From positions 1-64,000 of the forward strand of contig NZ_JABTYE010000007.1 of assembly GCF_013314895.1 (NCBI RefSeq): a DNA stretch of 64,000 nucleotides, in the 5' to 3' direction. Made by a program: the position numbers and the translations under genes. This document shows positions 53,838 through 62,788 of this stretch, piece after piece. The notes beneath the pieces are model-generated. The model did no database searches, was not told the DNA's origin, and saw only the letters and a program-made list of their open reading frames with translations. The DNA comes from Cupriavidus gilardii (GTDB taxonomy: Bacteria > Pseudomonadota > Gammaproteobacteria > Burkholderiales > Burkholderiaceae). Positions within the stretch are counted from its first letter, which is position 1. Each line of letters begins with the position of its first letter.

Positions 53838-55470
53838 CACAAATTCCGATTTCCCGACGATGGCCGACGAAGGACGTTTCCGTCAGTTGCTGGCGGCCGC
53901 GCGCGGCATCGTCGCTTGCGATGCGGCTGCCTTGCTCAAGCTGCAAGGCGAGGTGCTGGTGCCGGTCGCCGTGCACGGCCTGAGCGACGATGCGCTGGGG
54001 CGCCGCTTCCCGGTGTCGGCCCACCCGCGTCTGGCGCAACTGCTCGACAGCGAGGACGGCGTGCGTTTCGCCGCGGATTGCGGCCTGCCGGATCCGTACG
54101 ACGGTCTGATCGAGGGTCAGCCCGACATCCTGCCGATCCACGACTGCATGGGCGCGCCGCTGCATTGCGGCGGCCGGCTGTGGGGCCTGGTCACGCTGGA
54201 CGCGCTGCGGCCAGGCGCGTTCGCCGACATTTCCGCGGGCCAGATGCAGGCCGTGGTAACGATGCTCGAATCCGGCATCGAGGCCGACGAGACGATCCGG
54301 ACGCTGGCCGAACGGGCCGCGCGCGAGCGCGAAATGAGCCGCGCCCTGCAGGTCCGTGGCCAGCCGCGCGACCTGCTGGGCAAGAGCGTGGCGATGAAGC
54401 GGCTCAAGCAGGAAATCGACACGGTGGCCGGCTCGGACCTGAGCGTGCTGATTCTTGGCGAGACCGGCGTCGGCAAGGAGCTGGTCGCGCAGCGGCTGCA
54501 CGACCGCTCCGCCCGGCGCGACCGGCCGCTGGTACAGATCAACTGCGCGGCGCTGCCGGAGACGCTGGCCGACAGCGAGCTGTTCGGCCACAAGCGCGGC
54601 GCCTTCACCGGCGCGGTGCAGGATCGCGTCGGCAAGTTCGAGTTGGCTGACGGCGGCACGCTGTTTCTCGATGAGGTCGGCGAACTGCCGTTGCCGGTGC
54701 AGGCCAAGCTGCTGCGCGTGCTGCAGAGCGGGGAGGTGCAGCGGCCCGGCAGCGACCGGCTGCTGCGCGTCGACGTGCGCGTGCTGGCGGCCACCAACCG
54801 CGACCTCGGCAAGGCGGTGGCCGAGGGACGCTTTCGGGCAGACCTGTACCACCGGCTGTCGGTCTATCCGCTGCGCGTGCCGCCGCTGCGCGAACGCGGC
54901 CGCGACGTGCTGGCGCTGGCGGGCGGCTTCCTCGAGGAAAACCAGCACCGGCTCGGTGCGCGCAACCTGCGGCTGTCGCCCGACGCCACGCTGGCGCTGA
55001 CGGCGTATTCCTGGCCCGGCAATGTCCGCGAGCTCGAACATCTGATCAGCCGGGCGGCCCTGCGCGCGCTGGCCGAATCCCGCCGAGGGGCGCGCTGGAT
55101 TGCGATCGAGCCGCGCCACCTCGGGCTGGACAGCGGCACCAGCCGGCTGGCGCATGGCAACGAGGACGTCGACCATCACGGCCGGCCGCCGGCGCAGGCG
55201 GACCCAAGCCTGGCCCATCGGACCTTGCAGCCACAGCCGGCAGGCACTCCCGATGCCGGCCCGCACCCGGGAAGCGGGACCCTGCGCGAGGCCACCGACG
55301 CATTCCAGCGGCGCTGGATCGAAGCCGCGCTGGCCAGGCACGGCGGCGCCTATGCGGCCGCCGCGCGCGAGGCCGGCATGGATCGCAGCAACTTTCACCG
55401 GCTGGCGCGGCGACTGGGCGTTGCGCCGGAGGCCAGGCGCCAGGCAGGCCGCCCCTCCTCCCGGTCTTGA
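53833..55470 (+). CDS. norR: Nitric-oxide-responsive sigma-54 activator NorR
   Basis: This 545-residue enhancer-binding protein has an N-terminal GAF domain that keeps residues corresponding to the NO-sensing iron ligands of E. coli NorR: R78, D87, D90, C105 and D123 (within LPDPYDGL, HDCMGAPL, TLDAL). The AAA+ domain has Walker A GETGVGKE (209-216), the sigma-54 contact loop GAFTGA (256-261) and Walker B GTLFLDEVGE. A linker rich in His/Pro/Gln precedes the C-terminal Fis-type helix-turn-helix (GAYAAAAREAGMDRSNFHRLARRLG). It is divergent from hmp and is likely its activator. Confidence 0.96.
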   Translation: MTTNSDFPTMADEGRFRQLLAAARGIVACDAAALLKLQGEVLVPVAVHGLSDDALGRRFPVSAHPRLAQLLDSEDGVRFAADCGLPDPYDGLIEGQPDILPIHDCMGAPLHCGGRLWGLVTLDALRPGAFADISAGQMQAVVTMLESGIEADETIRTLAERAAREREMSRALQVRGQPRDLLGKSVAMKRLKQEIDTVAGSDLSVLILGETGVGKELVAQRLHDRSARRDRPLVQINCAALPETLADSELFGHKRGAFTGAVQDRVGKFELADGGTLFLDEVGELPLPVQAKLLRVLQSGEVQRPGSDRLLRVDVRVLAATNRDLGKAVAEGRFRADLYHRLSVYPLRVPPLRERGRDVLALAGGFLEENQHRLGARNLRLSPDATLALTAYSWPGNVRELEHLISRAALRALAESRRGARWIAIEPRHLGLDSGTSRLAHGNEDVDHHGRPPAQADPSLAHRTLQPQPAGTPDAGPHPGSGTLREATDAFQRRWIEAALARHGGAYAAAAREAGMDRSNFHRLARRLGVAPEARRQAGRPSSRS

Positions 55471-55503
55471 TCCTGGCGCTCGCCGGCCCGCACAGTTCCG
55501 TTC

Positions 55504-55533
55504 GGACCCGCTCCGACCCGCTCGGGCCCGCTC
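55504..55533. repeat. 10-bp tandem array, three units, after norR
   Basis: GGACCCGCTC (55504-55513), CGACCCGCTC (55514-55523) and GGGCCCGCTC (55524-55533) follow the norR stop by 33 bp. The rest of the 271-bp gap to the PBP gene shows nothing else I can name. Confidence 0.6.
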
Positions 55534-55741
55534 CCTTCTCGGCGAGCGACGGTCAAGGCATACTTGGCCCTGCGAGCCGATCCCCCGGGCGCGTTCGCTG
55601 ACCTCGAGAACCCGGCCAGAAAAATTTCTGTCGGCAGCCCTGTGCAAACGCCGGCTAGCGCCAATACTAGAGGTCGGAGGCGCGCGGCCCGTAGTGCGCA
55701 ATGACGCTTCGATCGACCACCAATAGCACCGGAAGCGAACT

Positions 55742-58700
55742 GTGTCGCGTCGTGTCTGGCCTATCGTTGTCCTGCTGGTCCTGGTTGGCGGCGCCTGCTA
55801 TTTCGCCGCTCATCTGATCGCCGACGAGGTTCGCACCTCGCGGTGGCAGGCGCGCTATTTTCACGACTGGGGTCAGCGTCTGACCTACACCATCGCGCCC
55901 GGCGCCAGCGACCGCATCCGCTTCCCCGATGCCGGGCCCTACGATATGCGGCTCGGCTATGCCCGCATTCCGCACTACACCGAGCTGCTCGAAGCGCGCG
56001 GCTTCGTGCGCGAGCATCAGGCCCGGATGTCCGAGGCGATGCTCGAATATCTCGATCTCGGCCTGTACACGCCCTATCGCGAGAAGACCCGTGCCGGGCT
56101 GGCGCTGCTCGATTGCAACGATCGCAGCGTGTCGGTGCAGCGCTTCCCCGAGCGGCAATACCAGGACTACCGCGAGGTGCCGCCGGTATTGGCCAACTCG
56201 CTGCTGTTCGTCGAGAACCAGGGGCTGCTCAATCCCGAATATCCGACCCGCAATCCGGCGCTCGACTGGCGGCGGCTGTCGCGCGCCGGGGTCGATCAGC
56301 TGATCTCCATCGTCGACCGCGAGCGCGACACGCCGGGCGGGAGCACGCTCGCCACGCAGATCGAGAAATACCGCCACTCGCCGCAGGGACGCACGTCGTC
56401 GATCTCGGAGAAACTGCGACAGATGGGCTCGGCCTCGGTCCGCGCCTATCTCGAAGGCCGCGATACCGTGCGGGCGCGCGAACGCATCGTGGTCGACTAC
56501 CTCAATACCGTACCGCTGTCGGCGCGCAATGGCCGCGGCGAGATCCACGGCATCGGCGACGGCATGTACTACTGGTACGGCGAGGACTTCGACGAAGCCA
56601 ACCGGATGTTGCACGAGATCGAGCTCAGGCCGCCGACGCCGCGCGAGGCGCAGGTCTTCAAGCAGGCGCTGTCGCTGATCATCGCGCAGCGCCGCCCCTC
56701 GTATCACCTGCGCCGCTACGACACCAACCTGGAGCCGCTGACCGACAGCTATCTGCGCCTGCTCGCCGGCGCCGGGGTAATCACGCCCCGGCTGCGCGAC
56801 GCCGCGCTCGCGGCGCGGCTCGACAAGGCGCCGGTCCCCTCGCTGCCGCCCGCGGATCCCTTCGTCACGCGCAAGGCCATCAACCAGGTACGCGCGGATC
56901 TGTCGCGCTTGCTTGGCGTCTCCAGCCGCTACGATCTGGACCGGCTCGACCTGACGGTCGCCAGCACCATCAACACCGAAGCGCAGCGCCAGATCACCGC
57001 AACGCTGATGAAGCTGCGCGACAAGGAGGGAGCGCGCGAGCTCGGGCTCTATGGCCACAACATGCTGCGGGACCATGACGATCCATCGAAGCTCGCGGCC
57101 AGCTTCACGCTGTTCGAGCGGGTCGGCAATGCCAGCTATCTGCGCGTGCAGGCCGACAATATCGATCAGCCGTTCGACCTCAACAGCGGCGCCCGGCTCA
57201 ATCTCGGGTCGACCGCCAAGCTGCGCACGCTGGTGACCTATCTGGAGCTCATCGCCGAACTGCACGACCGCTACGCCGGCATGACGCGCGCCGAGCTGCA
57301 GAGCGTCCCGGTCCCGCCGCAGGACGGATTGACGCGCTGGTCGATCGACTGGCTGCTGAAGAACCCGGGCAGCGATCGCCGCACCATGCTCGAGGCCGCG
57401 CTCGAACGCAAGTACGCCGGGGGCGCCGGCGAAGCGTTCTTCACCGGCGGCGGGCTGCAGACCTTCACCAACTTCGAGCGCTCGGCCAGCGTGCAGAACA
57501 TGACGGTGCGTCGTGCCTTCCAGCACTCGGTCAATCTGGTGTTCATCCGCATGATGCGCGACATCGTCCGCTACGAGGTCCACCGTGCGCATCCCGATGC
57601 CAGCGAGCTGCTGGCCGATCGCGATGCCCCCGGTCGCCGCAAATGGCTGGTGCGCTTTGCCGACGAAGAAGGCAGCCAGTTCCTGACCGGCTTCTATCGC
57701 AAGTACCAGGCGCTCGACAAGGAGGCCCGCATCGCGCTGCTGCTGCAACGGGTCAAGCCGATCGCGGTGCGCGTCGCGGTGGCGCTGCGCAGCGCGGATC
57801 CGACCATGGACGAGGCCACCTTCGCGCGCCATCTGCGCGCCAAGCTCGGCACCAGGCTGGACGACGAGGATGTGTTCGCGCTCTACGACAAGTACGGCAA
57901 GGACAAATTCTCGCTGAACGACCGGGGCTACCTGTCGCGCATTCACCCGCTCGAACTGTGGTTGATCGACTATCTGGACGACCACTCCGAGGCCGATCTG
58001 AAACAGGTGCTGGAAGCCAGCGCCGACGTGCGCCAGGAGGTCTACACCTGGCTGTTCCGCACGCGCAGCAAGGCCGGGCAGGATAACCGCATCCGCATTC
58101 TGCTCGAGCGCGATGCCTTCGAACGGATCGGCGAGCGCTGGCGCCGGCTGGGCTATCCCTTCGACACGCTGACGCCTTCCTATGGCACCGCGGTCGGCGC
58201 CTCGGGCGATCGTCCCGCGGCGCTGTCGGAACTGGCCGGCATCCTGCTCAGCGGCGGCGTGCAGCCGTACACCGAGACCGTGCGCTGGCTCGACTTTGCC
58301 ACCGGCACGCCCTACGAAACCCGCTTCGTACTGCGACCGGGGCAGCTGAAGCGCCTGCTGCCGGAGGACGTCGCGGAGCTGGCGCGGCGCTCGTTGCTGG
58401 ATGTGGTCGAGGGCGGTACCGCGCGCTCGGCGCAAGGCGTCTTTCCTGCGGAGCGCGGCATGGCGCTCGGCGGCAAGACCGGCACCGGCGATCATCGGCA
58501 CATGGTGTTCGGCCGCGGCGGCTACGTGATCGCGTCGCGCGCGGTCAGCCGCTCGGCGACCTTCGTCTTCACGATCGGCGAGCGCTACTTCGGCACTGTC
58601 ACGTTGCATGTACGCGGCCCGCATGCGGCGCGCTACAACTTCACCAGCGCCTTGTCGGTCAAGCTGCTGCGCGGTCTGGCACCGACCATCGTGGCGATGG

Positions 58701-58744
58701 ACCCGCAGGCCGGACCGGCCACGCTCGCCTGCACCGGCGGTTGA
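55742..58744 (+). CDS. Unusual class A penicillin-binding protein, 1000 residues
   Basis: This is a bifunctional peptidoglycan synthase in the inner membrane (anchor about 5-24). The GT51 part has the catalytic Glu158 in FVENQG and GGSTLATQ (199-206), then SISEKLRQMGSA. The transpeptidase part has S490-TAK, S596-VN and K912-TGT, all three active-site motifs. The gap between SxN and KTG is about 314 residues, well over the usual 100-130, because a charged helical block of roughly 200 residues (about 620-850) is inserted. The start is a GTG at 55742. It stands apart from cell-wall gene clusters. Confidence 0.85.
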   Translation: MSRRVWPIVVLLVLVGGACYFAAHLIADEVRTSRWQARYFHDWGQRLTYTIAPGASDRIRFPDAGPYDMRLGYARIPHYTELLEARGFVREHQARMSEAMLEYLDLGLYTPYREKTRAGLALLDCNDRSVSVQRFPERQYQDYREVPPVLANSLLFVENQGLLNPEYPTRNPALDWRRLSRAGVDQLISIVDRERDTPGGSTLATQIEKYRHSPQGRTSSISEKLRQMGSASVRAYLEGRDTVRARERIVVDYLNTVPLSARNGRGEIHGIGDGMYYWYGEDFDEANRMLHEIELRPPTPREAQVFKQALSLIIAQRRPSYHLRRYDTNLEPLTDSYLRLLAGAGVITPRLRDAALAARLDKAPVPSLPPADPFVTRKAINQVRADLSRLLGVSSRYDLDRLDLTVASTINTEAQRQITATLMKLRDKEGARELGLYGHNMLRDHDDPSKLAASFTLFERVGNASYLRVQADNIDQPFDLNSGARLNLGSTAKLRTLVTYLELIAELHDRYAGMTRAELQSVPVPPQDGLTRWSIDWLLKNPGSDRRTMLEAALERKYAGGAGEAFFTGGGLQTFTNFERSASVQNMTVRRAFQHSVNLVFIRMMRDIVRYEVHRAHPDASELLADRDAPGRRKWLVRFADEEGSQFLTGFYRKYQALDKEARIALLLQRVKPIAVRVAVALRSADPTMDEATFARHLRAKLGTRLDDEDVFALYDKYGKDKFSLNDRGYLSRIHPLELWLIDYLDDHSEADLKQVLEASADVRQEVYTWLFRTRSKAGQDNRIRILLERDAFERIGERWRRLGYPFDTLTPSYGTAVGASGDRPAALSELAGILLSGGVQPYTETVRWLDFATGTPYETRFVLRPGQLKRLLPEDVAELARRSLLDVVEGGTARSAQGVFPAERGMALGGKTGTGDHRHMVFGRGGYVIASRAVSRSATFVFTIGERYFGTVTLHVRGPHAARYNFTSALSVKLLRGLAPTIVAMDPQAGPATLACTGG

Positions 58745-58864
58745 ACGGCGCTTGTCGCCCGACGGCGCGCCCCGCCCAGGGCTTCCTCAGGCGCGGTTGA
58801 CGCCATCTGTTCGCTGCCCCACCAATGGCGCACTGCACCGCGCCCGAAACGTCGCGCCGCGACT

Positions 58865-58892
58865 TTGCCTGCCCCGTTCCGGCGCTTACCAT
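58865..58892 (+). promoter_or_regulatory. Candidate sigma-70 promoter for the UDG-like gene
   Basis: TTGCCT (58865-58870) and TACCAT (58887-58892) are 16 bp apart, 74 bp before the preferred TTG start at 58966. This placement argues against the in-frame ATG at 58891, which would lie inside the -10 hexamer. Confidence 0.45.
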
Positions 58893-58965
58893 GCAAGCAA
58901 CCGACGGATATCGGCAACCGCCGACAAGCAGGCAGAACAATACGTCGCTGTGGAACGGGGGCAAC

Positions 58966-59790
58966 TTGAGCAGCTACATCGAAGATTACTGCGGGCGCAT
59001 CCGGCAAGGCGGCGCCAATGCCGTGATCGCGCATCCCATCGTCGTCGACAACGACGGCACCTACGTTATGAGCTACGTGCCGTTCGAACACGTCAATGCC
59101 ACTGCGCGGCTCGTGCTGGTCAGCACGACCCCGGGACATATGCACGTGCGGCTCGCCGCCGAACTGACCGAGGCATTGCTGCGCGCGCACGCACCTGGCC
59201 GCATCGTCCAGCTGGAAAACAAGCGCCAGATCGAACTCGGCGGGCCGTTGGTACGGCCGAACCTGATCCGCATGCTCGATCATTTCGACATCCCCTCGCT
59301 TGTCGGCGTCGAACGCGCGACGGTCCTGTGGGAAGACGGCTTCCACCTGTTGCAACCGATGGCCTTGCTGCCACAGGCGACGATGCGGCGGGGACTCGCC
59401 TTCGACGGCACGCTCGAAGCGCTGCCCGCCGTTCCCATGCTGCGCCGTGCGTTCGAGACCCAATTCCTCGAGCGGCTGGCACGCGTCCGCAACGATGCCC
59501 TCTATCTCGCGCTCGGCCGTACCGCCTGGGCAGGCCTGCGCCACGCCGCCGACACCGGCGTCATCGCCCCGGGCCAGCTGCTTGGCATGATGCCGGTGCC
59601 GGCGCGCGCCGGCAGCATGGTGCGCTACTTCCTCGGCGAAATCAGTGCGGCGACGCTGTCGCCGAGGGACCCGGTCAGGCATCGCACCGCATGGCTGGAC
59701 GCGGCGCGGCGCGAATTGATCGAGAACGTGCGCCGTCATCGGCAGGCGCCGAGCGGCACGGCCACCGGGGTCACCACCGCGGCGGCATGA
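58966..59790 (+). CDS. Divergent uracil-DNA-glycosylase-like protein
   Basis: This is a protein of about 274 residues. The order of motifs resembles a UDG-superfamily group: LVLVSTTPGHM (glycine/proline loop A), GPLVRPNLIRMLDHF, DGFHLLQPMALLP, LYLALGRTAWAGL, then QLLGMMPVPARAGSMVRYFLGE. In related proteins as I know them the last segment reads LPHPSGAN with a catalytic-type His; here that residue is Val, so base excision may be lost. The start is uncertain: TTG at 58966 (purine-rich GGAACGGGGG upstream), or ATG at 58891 or 58825. It stands alone between the PBP and the luciferase-like gene. Confidence 0.5.
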   Translation: MSSYIEDYCGRIRQGGANAVIAHPIVVDNDGTYVMSYVPFEHVNATARLVLVSTTPGHMHVRLAAELTEALLRAHAPGRIVQLENKRQIELGGPLVRPNLIRMLDHFDIPSLVGVERATVLWEDGFHLLQPMALLPQATMRRGLAFDGTLEALPAVPMLRRAFETQFLERLARVRNDALYLALGRTAWAGLRHAADTGVIAPGQLLGMMPVPARAGSMVRYFLGEISAATLSPRDPVRHRTAWLDAARRELIENVRRHRQAPSGTATGVTTAAA

Positions 59791-59854
59791 GCCGTGGCAA
59801 AAGCCGCAGCAGGGCGTCGGCGGCGGCGGCGGCGCCGGTGGCAAGTATGCGGCG

Positions 59855-60886
59855 CTACAGCGTCTGCGCGCCGCTCACCGACCGCAGTTGCTGCGCGGCC
59901 TGCGCGGCCAGTTCGAACGAACGCAGCCGGGCCTGGTGATCGTAGATCTGCGCCGTCAGCATCAGCTCGTCCGGACGCAGATCGTCGACGAAGCGCTGCA
60001 TGCCCTCGCGAACCGTATCGAGGTCGCCGACCACCGAACAGGACAGCGAGCGGCGGATATGGGCAGCCTCGGTCTCGGTCCACATCGATTCGATATCGTC
60101 GACCGGCGGACGGATGCGTCCGGGCGTGCCGCGTACCAGCGCCAGGAACTGCTGCTGCAGCGAACTGAACAGACGGGTCGCCTCGGCCTCGGTGTCGGCC
60201 GCGAACACGTTCAGGCCGAGCATCACGTACGGCCTGGACAGCGCCTCCGAAGGCCGGAACGTCTGCCGGTACAGATCCACCGCCTGGCGCATGAAGCCCG
60301 GCGCGAAATGCGAGGCGAAGGCGAACGGCAGGCCCATCGATGCGGCCAGCTGCGCGCTGAACAGGCTCGAGCCCAGCAGCCACAGCGGCACCTTCAGGCC
60401 TGCGCCCGGCACCGCGCGCAGCCGTTGGCCGGGACGCGGTTCGTCGAAATAGGCCTGCAGCTCCTCGACGTCCTGCGGGAAAGTGTCGGCCGTATCGTGG
60501 GTCGCGCTGCGGCGCAAGGCACGCGCGGTCAGTTGATCGGTGCCCGGGGCACGGCCGAGCCCGAGATCGATACGACCCGGAAACAACGAGGCCAGCGTGC
60601 CGAACTGCTCGGCTACCACCAGCGGCGAATGGTTGGGCAGCATGATGCCGCCCGAGCCGACCCGGATGGTCGAGGTGCCATTGGCGACGTAGCCGATCAG
60701 CACCGCCGTGGCGGCGCTGGCGATGCCCGGCATATTGTGGTGCTCGGCCAGCCAGAAGCGGCGATAGCCCCAGCGTTCGGCGTGCTGGGCCAGGTCCAGC
60801 GAATTGCGCATCGATTGGGCGGCGTCGCTTCCCTCGGGAATCGGCGAAAGGTCGAGCAGGGAGTAGGCAGTGGTGGAAGCGGTCAT
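59855..60886 (-). CDS. Luciferase-like (LLM) flavin-dependent oxidoreductase
   Basis: This 343-residue TIM-barrel enzyme uses FMNH2 (or F420). [29 protein letters not shown] opens the barrel, [28 protein letters not shown] follows, then [41 protein letters not shown], which is the MsnO8-type LLM signature. Start at the ATG at 60886 removes a Cys/Pro-rich leader. An irregular 8-bp repeat (ACATCGA-like, 60940-60968) lies just upstream of the start. The substrate is unknown; this class oxidises small amines, thiols or alkanes. Confidence 0.9.
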   Translation of the reverse strand: MTASTTAYSLLDLSPIPEGSDAAQSMRNSLDLAQHAERWGYRRFWLAEHHNMPGIASAATAVLIGYVANGTSTIRVGSGGIMLPNHSPLVVAEQFGTLASLFPGRIDLGLGRAPGTDQLTARALRRSATHDTADTFPQDVEELQAYFDEPRPGQRLRAVPGAGLKVPLWLLGSSLFSAQLAASMGLPFAFASHFAPGFMRQAVDLYRQTFRPSEALSRPYVMLGLNVFAADTEAEATRLFSSLQQQFLALVRGTPGRIRPPVDDIESMWTETEAAHIRRSLSCSVVGDLDTVREGMQRFVDDLRPDELMLTAQIYDHQARLRSFELAAQAAQQLRSVSGAQTL

Positions 60887-61082
60887 GCGGGAAGACGATG
60901 CGGGAACGGTTTGTGGCCGGGCGTGGCGATCGATGGCACGTTGGCACATCGAGACATCGACACATCCCGGCGCCGCCACGGCGCCTGCCGGGGCGGCGAT
61001 CGATTGGAACGGCAACTATAGCCGTTCTCTTCCCTCGTTGTCGGAAGGGTCTCCCGCCCCATCGACCCGGTGCCGTGCTCGG

Positions 61083-62018
61083 CTAAGCGGCTGCCGCCCG
61101 CTCCCCGTGCAGTTGCTTCCATGCGTCGATGCCGCCCGTCAGTGCCCAGGTATTGGCGTAGCCGGCCGCGCGCAGGCGCTCGGCCAGCATCGCGGCGGAC
61201 AGTTCGTTGGGGCAGGCGCAATAGACCACGATCTCGACGGCAGGAGGATGTTCGGCGAGTACGTCCAGCGGCGCCTCCGGGTCCACCACCAGCGCGCCGG
61301 GGATGCGCTCGAGCGCCGCGCTGCCTGGTGCGCGCACGTCCAGCACCAGTGGCAGGCGGCCGTCCTGGCGCCGCGCCTCCAGCTCGATCACGCTCATGCG
61401 CGGGATCCGCCGGGTGCGGCGCAGCAGCCGCACCCGCTTCCACCAACGCCAGACGATAAAGAGCGCGAGCGCCAGAAGCGCCAGCATCAGCGCCAGATGG
61501 CCATAGGTACCGAAAGCGTCGAGCACGGCGTCGATCGCATCGCTGAACGCCGCGCCGATCATCAGCGCCCCGCCGGCCCAGACCACGGCGCCGATCGCGT
61601 CGTAGAACAGGAAGACCGTGAACGGCGTGGCAGTCATGCCCGCCATCGCGGTCGACAGCGCACCGGCGCCCGGCAACAGCTTGGAGAAGATCAGCGAGCG
61701 CGGTCCCAGCCGCAGATAGAGCGATTGCGTCTGCCGGATGCAGCTGTCCTGCGACAGCGATACCTTGCAGATGGTGCGCAGCATCGGTTGGCCGAGACGC
61801 CGGCCGGCGAAGTACCAAAGCGAATCGGCAATCAGGCAGGCTACCACCACGGCGCCCAGAACCGCGCCGATCGACGGGCCGGTCTCCCGCATGCCGAGCG
61901 CGCCGGCGACCAGCAACAGCGGGTACGCGGGTACTGGCAGGCCCGCCTGCTCGATAAGGACGTTCAGAAATACCAGCGTCAGTCCGTGCTGTTCCAGCAG
62001 GACCTGCAATTCGCCCAC
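61083..62018 (-). CDS. DedA-family membrane protein with C-terminal rhodanese domain
   Basis: This 311-residue fusion has a DedA/VTT domain (residues 1-190) with the re-entrant signature GLPVPAYPLLLVAGAL, the basic FAGRRLG, and SKLLPGAGALSTAMAGMTATPFTVFLFYDAIGA. A basic linker (RWWKRVRLLRRTRR) leads to a cytoplasmic rhodanese domain (about 205-305) with VLDVRAPGSAALERIPGA and active-loop C267 in VYCACPNELSA, ending GGIDAWKQLHG. DedA proteins move lipids such as undecaprenyl phosphate across the membrane. The DedA-rhodanese fusion recurs in proteobacteria, but its joint role is not established. Confidence 0.9.
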   Translation of the reverse strand: MGELQVLLEQHGLTLVFLNVLIEQAGLPVPAYPLLLVAGALGMRETGPSIGAVLGAVVVACLIADSLWYFAGRRLGQPMLRTICKVSLSQDSCIRQTQSLYLRLGPRSLIFSKLLPGAGALSTAMAGMTATPFTVFLFYDAIGAVVWAGGALMIGAAFSDAIDAVLDAFGTYGHLALMLALLALALFIVWRWWKRVRLLRRTRRIPRMSVIELEARRQDGRLPLVLDVRAPGSAALERIPGALVVDPEAPLDVLAEHPPAVEIVVYCACPNELSAAMLAERLRAAGYANTWALTGGIDAWKQLHGERAAAA

Positions 62019-62233
62019 GGCGGTCTCCCGATGAATGATCGATGGCGCGATGATTCGCGATATGGGCGAAGTTTGCCAGCACTGCGGCCACTGCGGCCGG
62101 TCCTGGACTGGTCGATCGTTTCAAAAACTCTGAATGTCGGATGCCCCGGACCGCTCGCCCTGCGCCCGAAGCCGTGGCAAGATGGCGCCGAAGCGGCTCG
62201 GACCCCCCGGCCGCTCGCAACTGGGAGATGCGT

Positions 62234-62485
62234 ATGCTGTCATTCCTCGGTACGGTGATCGTTGGCCTGATCGTCGGGCTGATCGCCAGGGCCATCAAGC
62301 CTGGCGACGACAAGATGGGTTGGATCTTGACCATATTGCTTGGCATAGGCGGCTCGCTGATCGCCGGATATGTCGGCCAGGCGCTCGGCTGGTATCGCCC
62401 CGGGGAGCCGGCCGGCTGGATCGCTTCGGTGATCGGCGCAATCGTGCTGCTGGTCATCTACGGGCTGGTGCGGCGCAGAACCTGA
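62234..62485 (+). CDS. GlsB/YeaQ/YmgE-family small membrane protein
   Basis: This 83-residue stress-associated membrane protein of the transglycosylase-associated family (name only; no catalysis shown) has three hydrophobic segments: LSFLGTVIVGLIVGLIARAI, GWILTILLGIGGSLIAGYVGQALGWY and WIASVIGAIVLLVIYGLV. The glycine-rich IGGSLIAGYVGQ is the family core. The ATG at 62234 follows GGGAGA; another at 62228 adds two residues. A strong hairpin follows the stop. Confidence 0.92.
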   Translation: MLSFLGTVIVGLIVGLIARAIKPGDDKMGWILTILLGIGGSLIAGYVGQALGWYRPGEPAGWIASVIGAIVLLVIYGLVRRRT

Positions 62486-62508
62486 CATCCGCGCAAGCCG
62501 CCCAAACA

Positions 62509-62540
62509 GGGCGAGGCCACCGCCGGCCTCGCCCCTTGTT
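62509..62540 (+). terminator. Terminator after the GlsB-like gene
   Basis: A perfect 10-bp stem, GGGCGAGGCC (62509-62518) and GGCCTCGCCC (62525-62534), with a six-base loop, is followed by CTTGTT. The T content is modest but the stem is strong. Confidence 0.75.
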
Positions 62541-62788
62541 CTCTCGCGCGCCCCCGGGCTCGCCCTTGCCCCCCCTCGCCTGCGGTCGCACGCAACCCGG
62601 CACCCCATTCGCAGTTCGCTGCTTTCCTGCAACAGTACCGACGCTGTTGTTGCGAAAGATTGAACTACCGACACATTTCCGTAAGAAATCGCGCAGCACG
62701 GTACGTAGGCTGGCGTTCCCCCAGCCCGCCACCGTTCCCGCCCTATCCATGCGGCGGACGGCGAGCCAGTCCCGATGGAGGACGCCGC
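62541..62788. other. Leader region of the ankyrin gene
   Basis: A 248-bp gap after the terminator. It has a lower-GC block at about 62625-62700 (TTGTTGCGAAAG, ACACATTTCCGTAAG) that is the likely promoter area. No hexamer pair or hrp-type box was identified. GATGGAGGACG before 62789 gives a GGAGG ribosome binding site. Confidence 0.4.

Noticed and set aside
55667..58624. A 985-codon open frame opposite the PBP gene
   Set aside because: Same reason: no motif and skewed composition, while the plus strand has GT51 and all transpeptidase motifs.
62625..62700. Possible hrp-type box before the ankyrin gene, which would suggest a type III effector
   Set aside because: No TTCG-N16-TTCG spacing exists in the leader.
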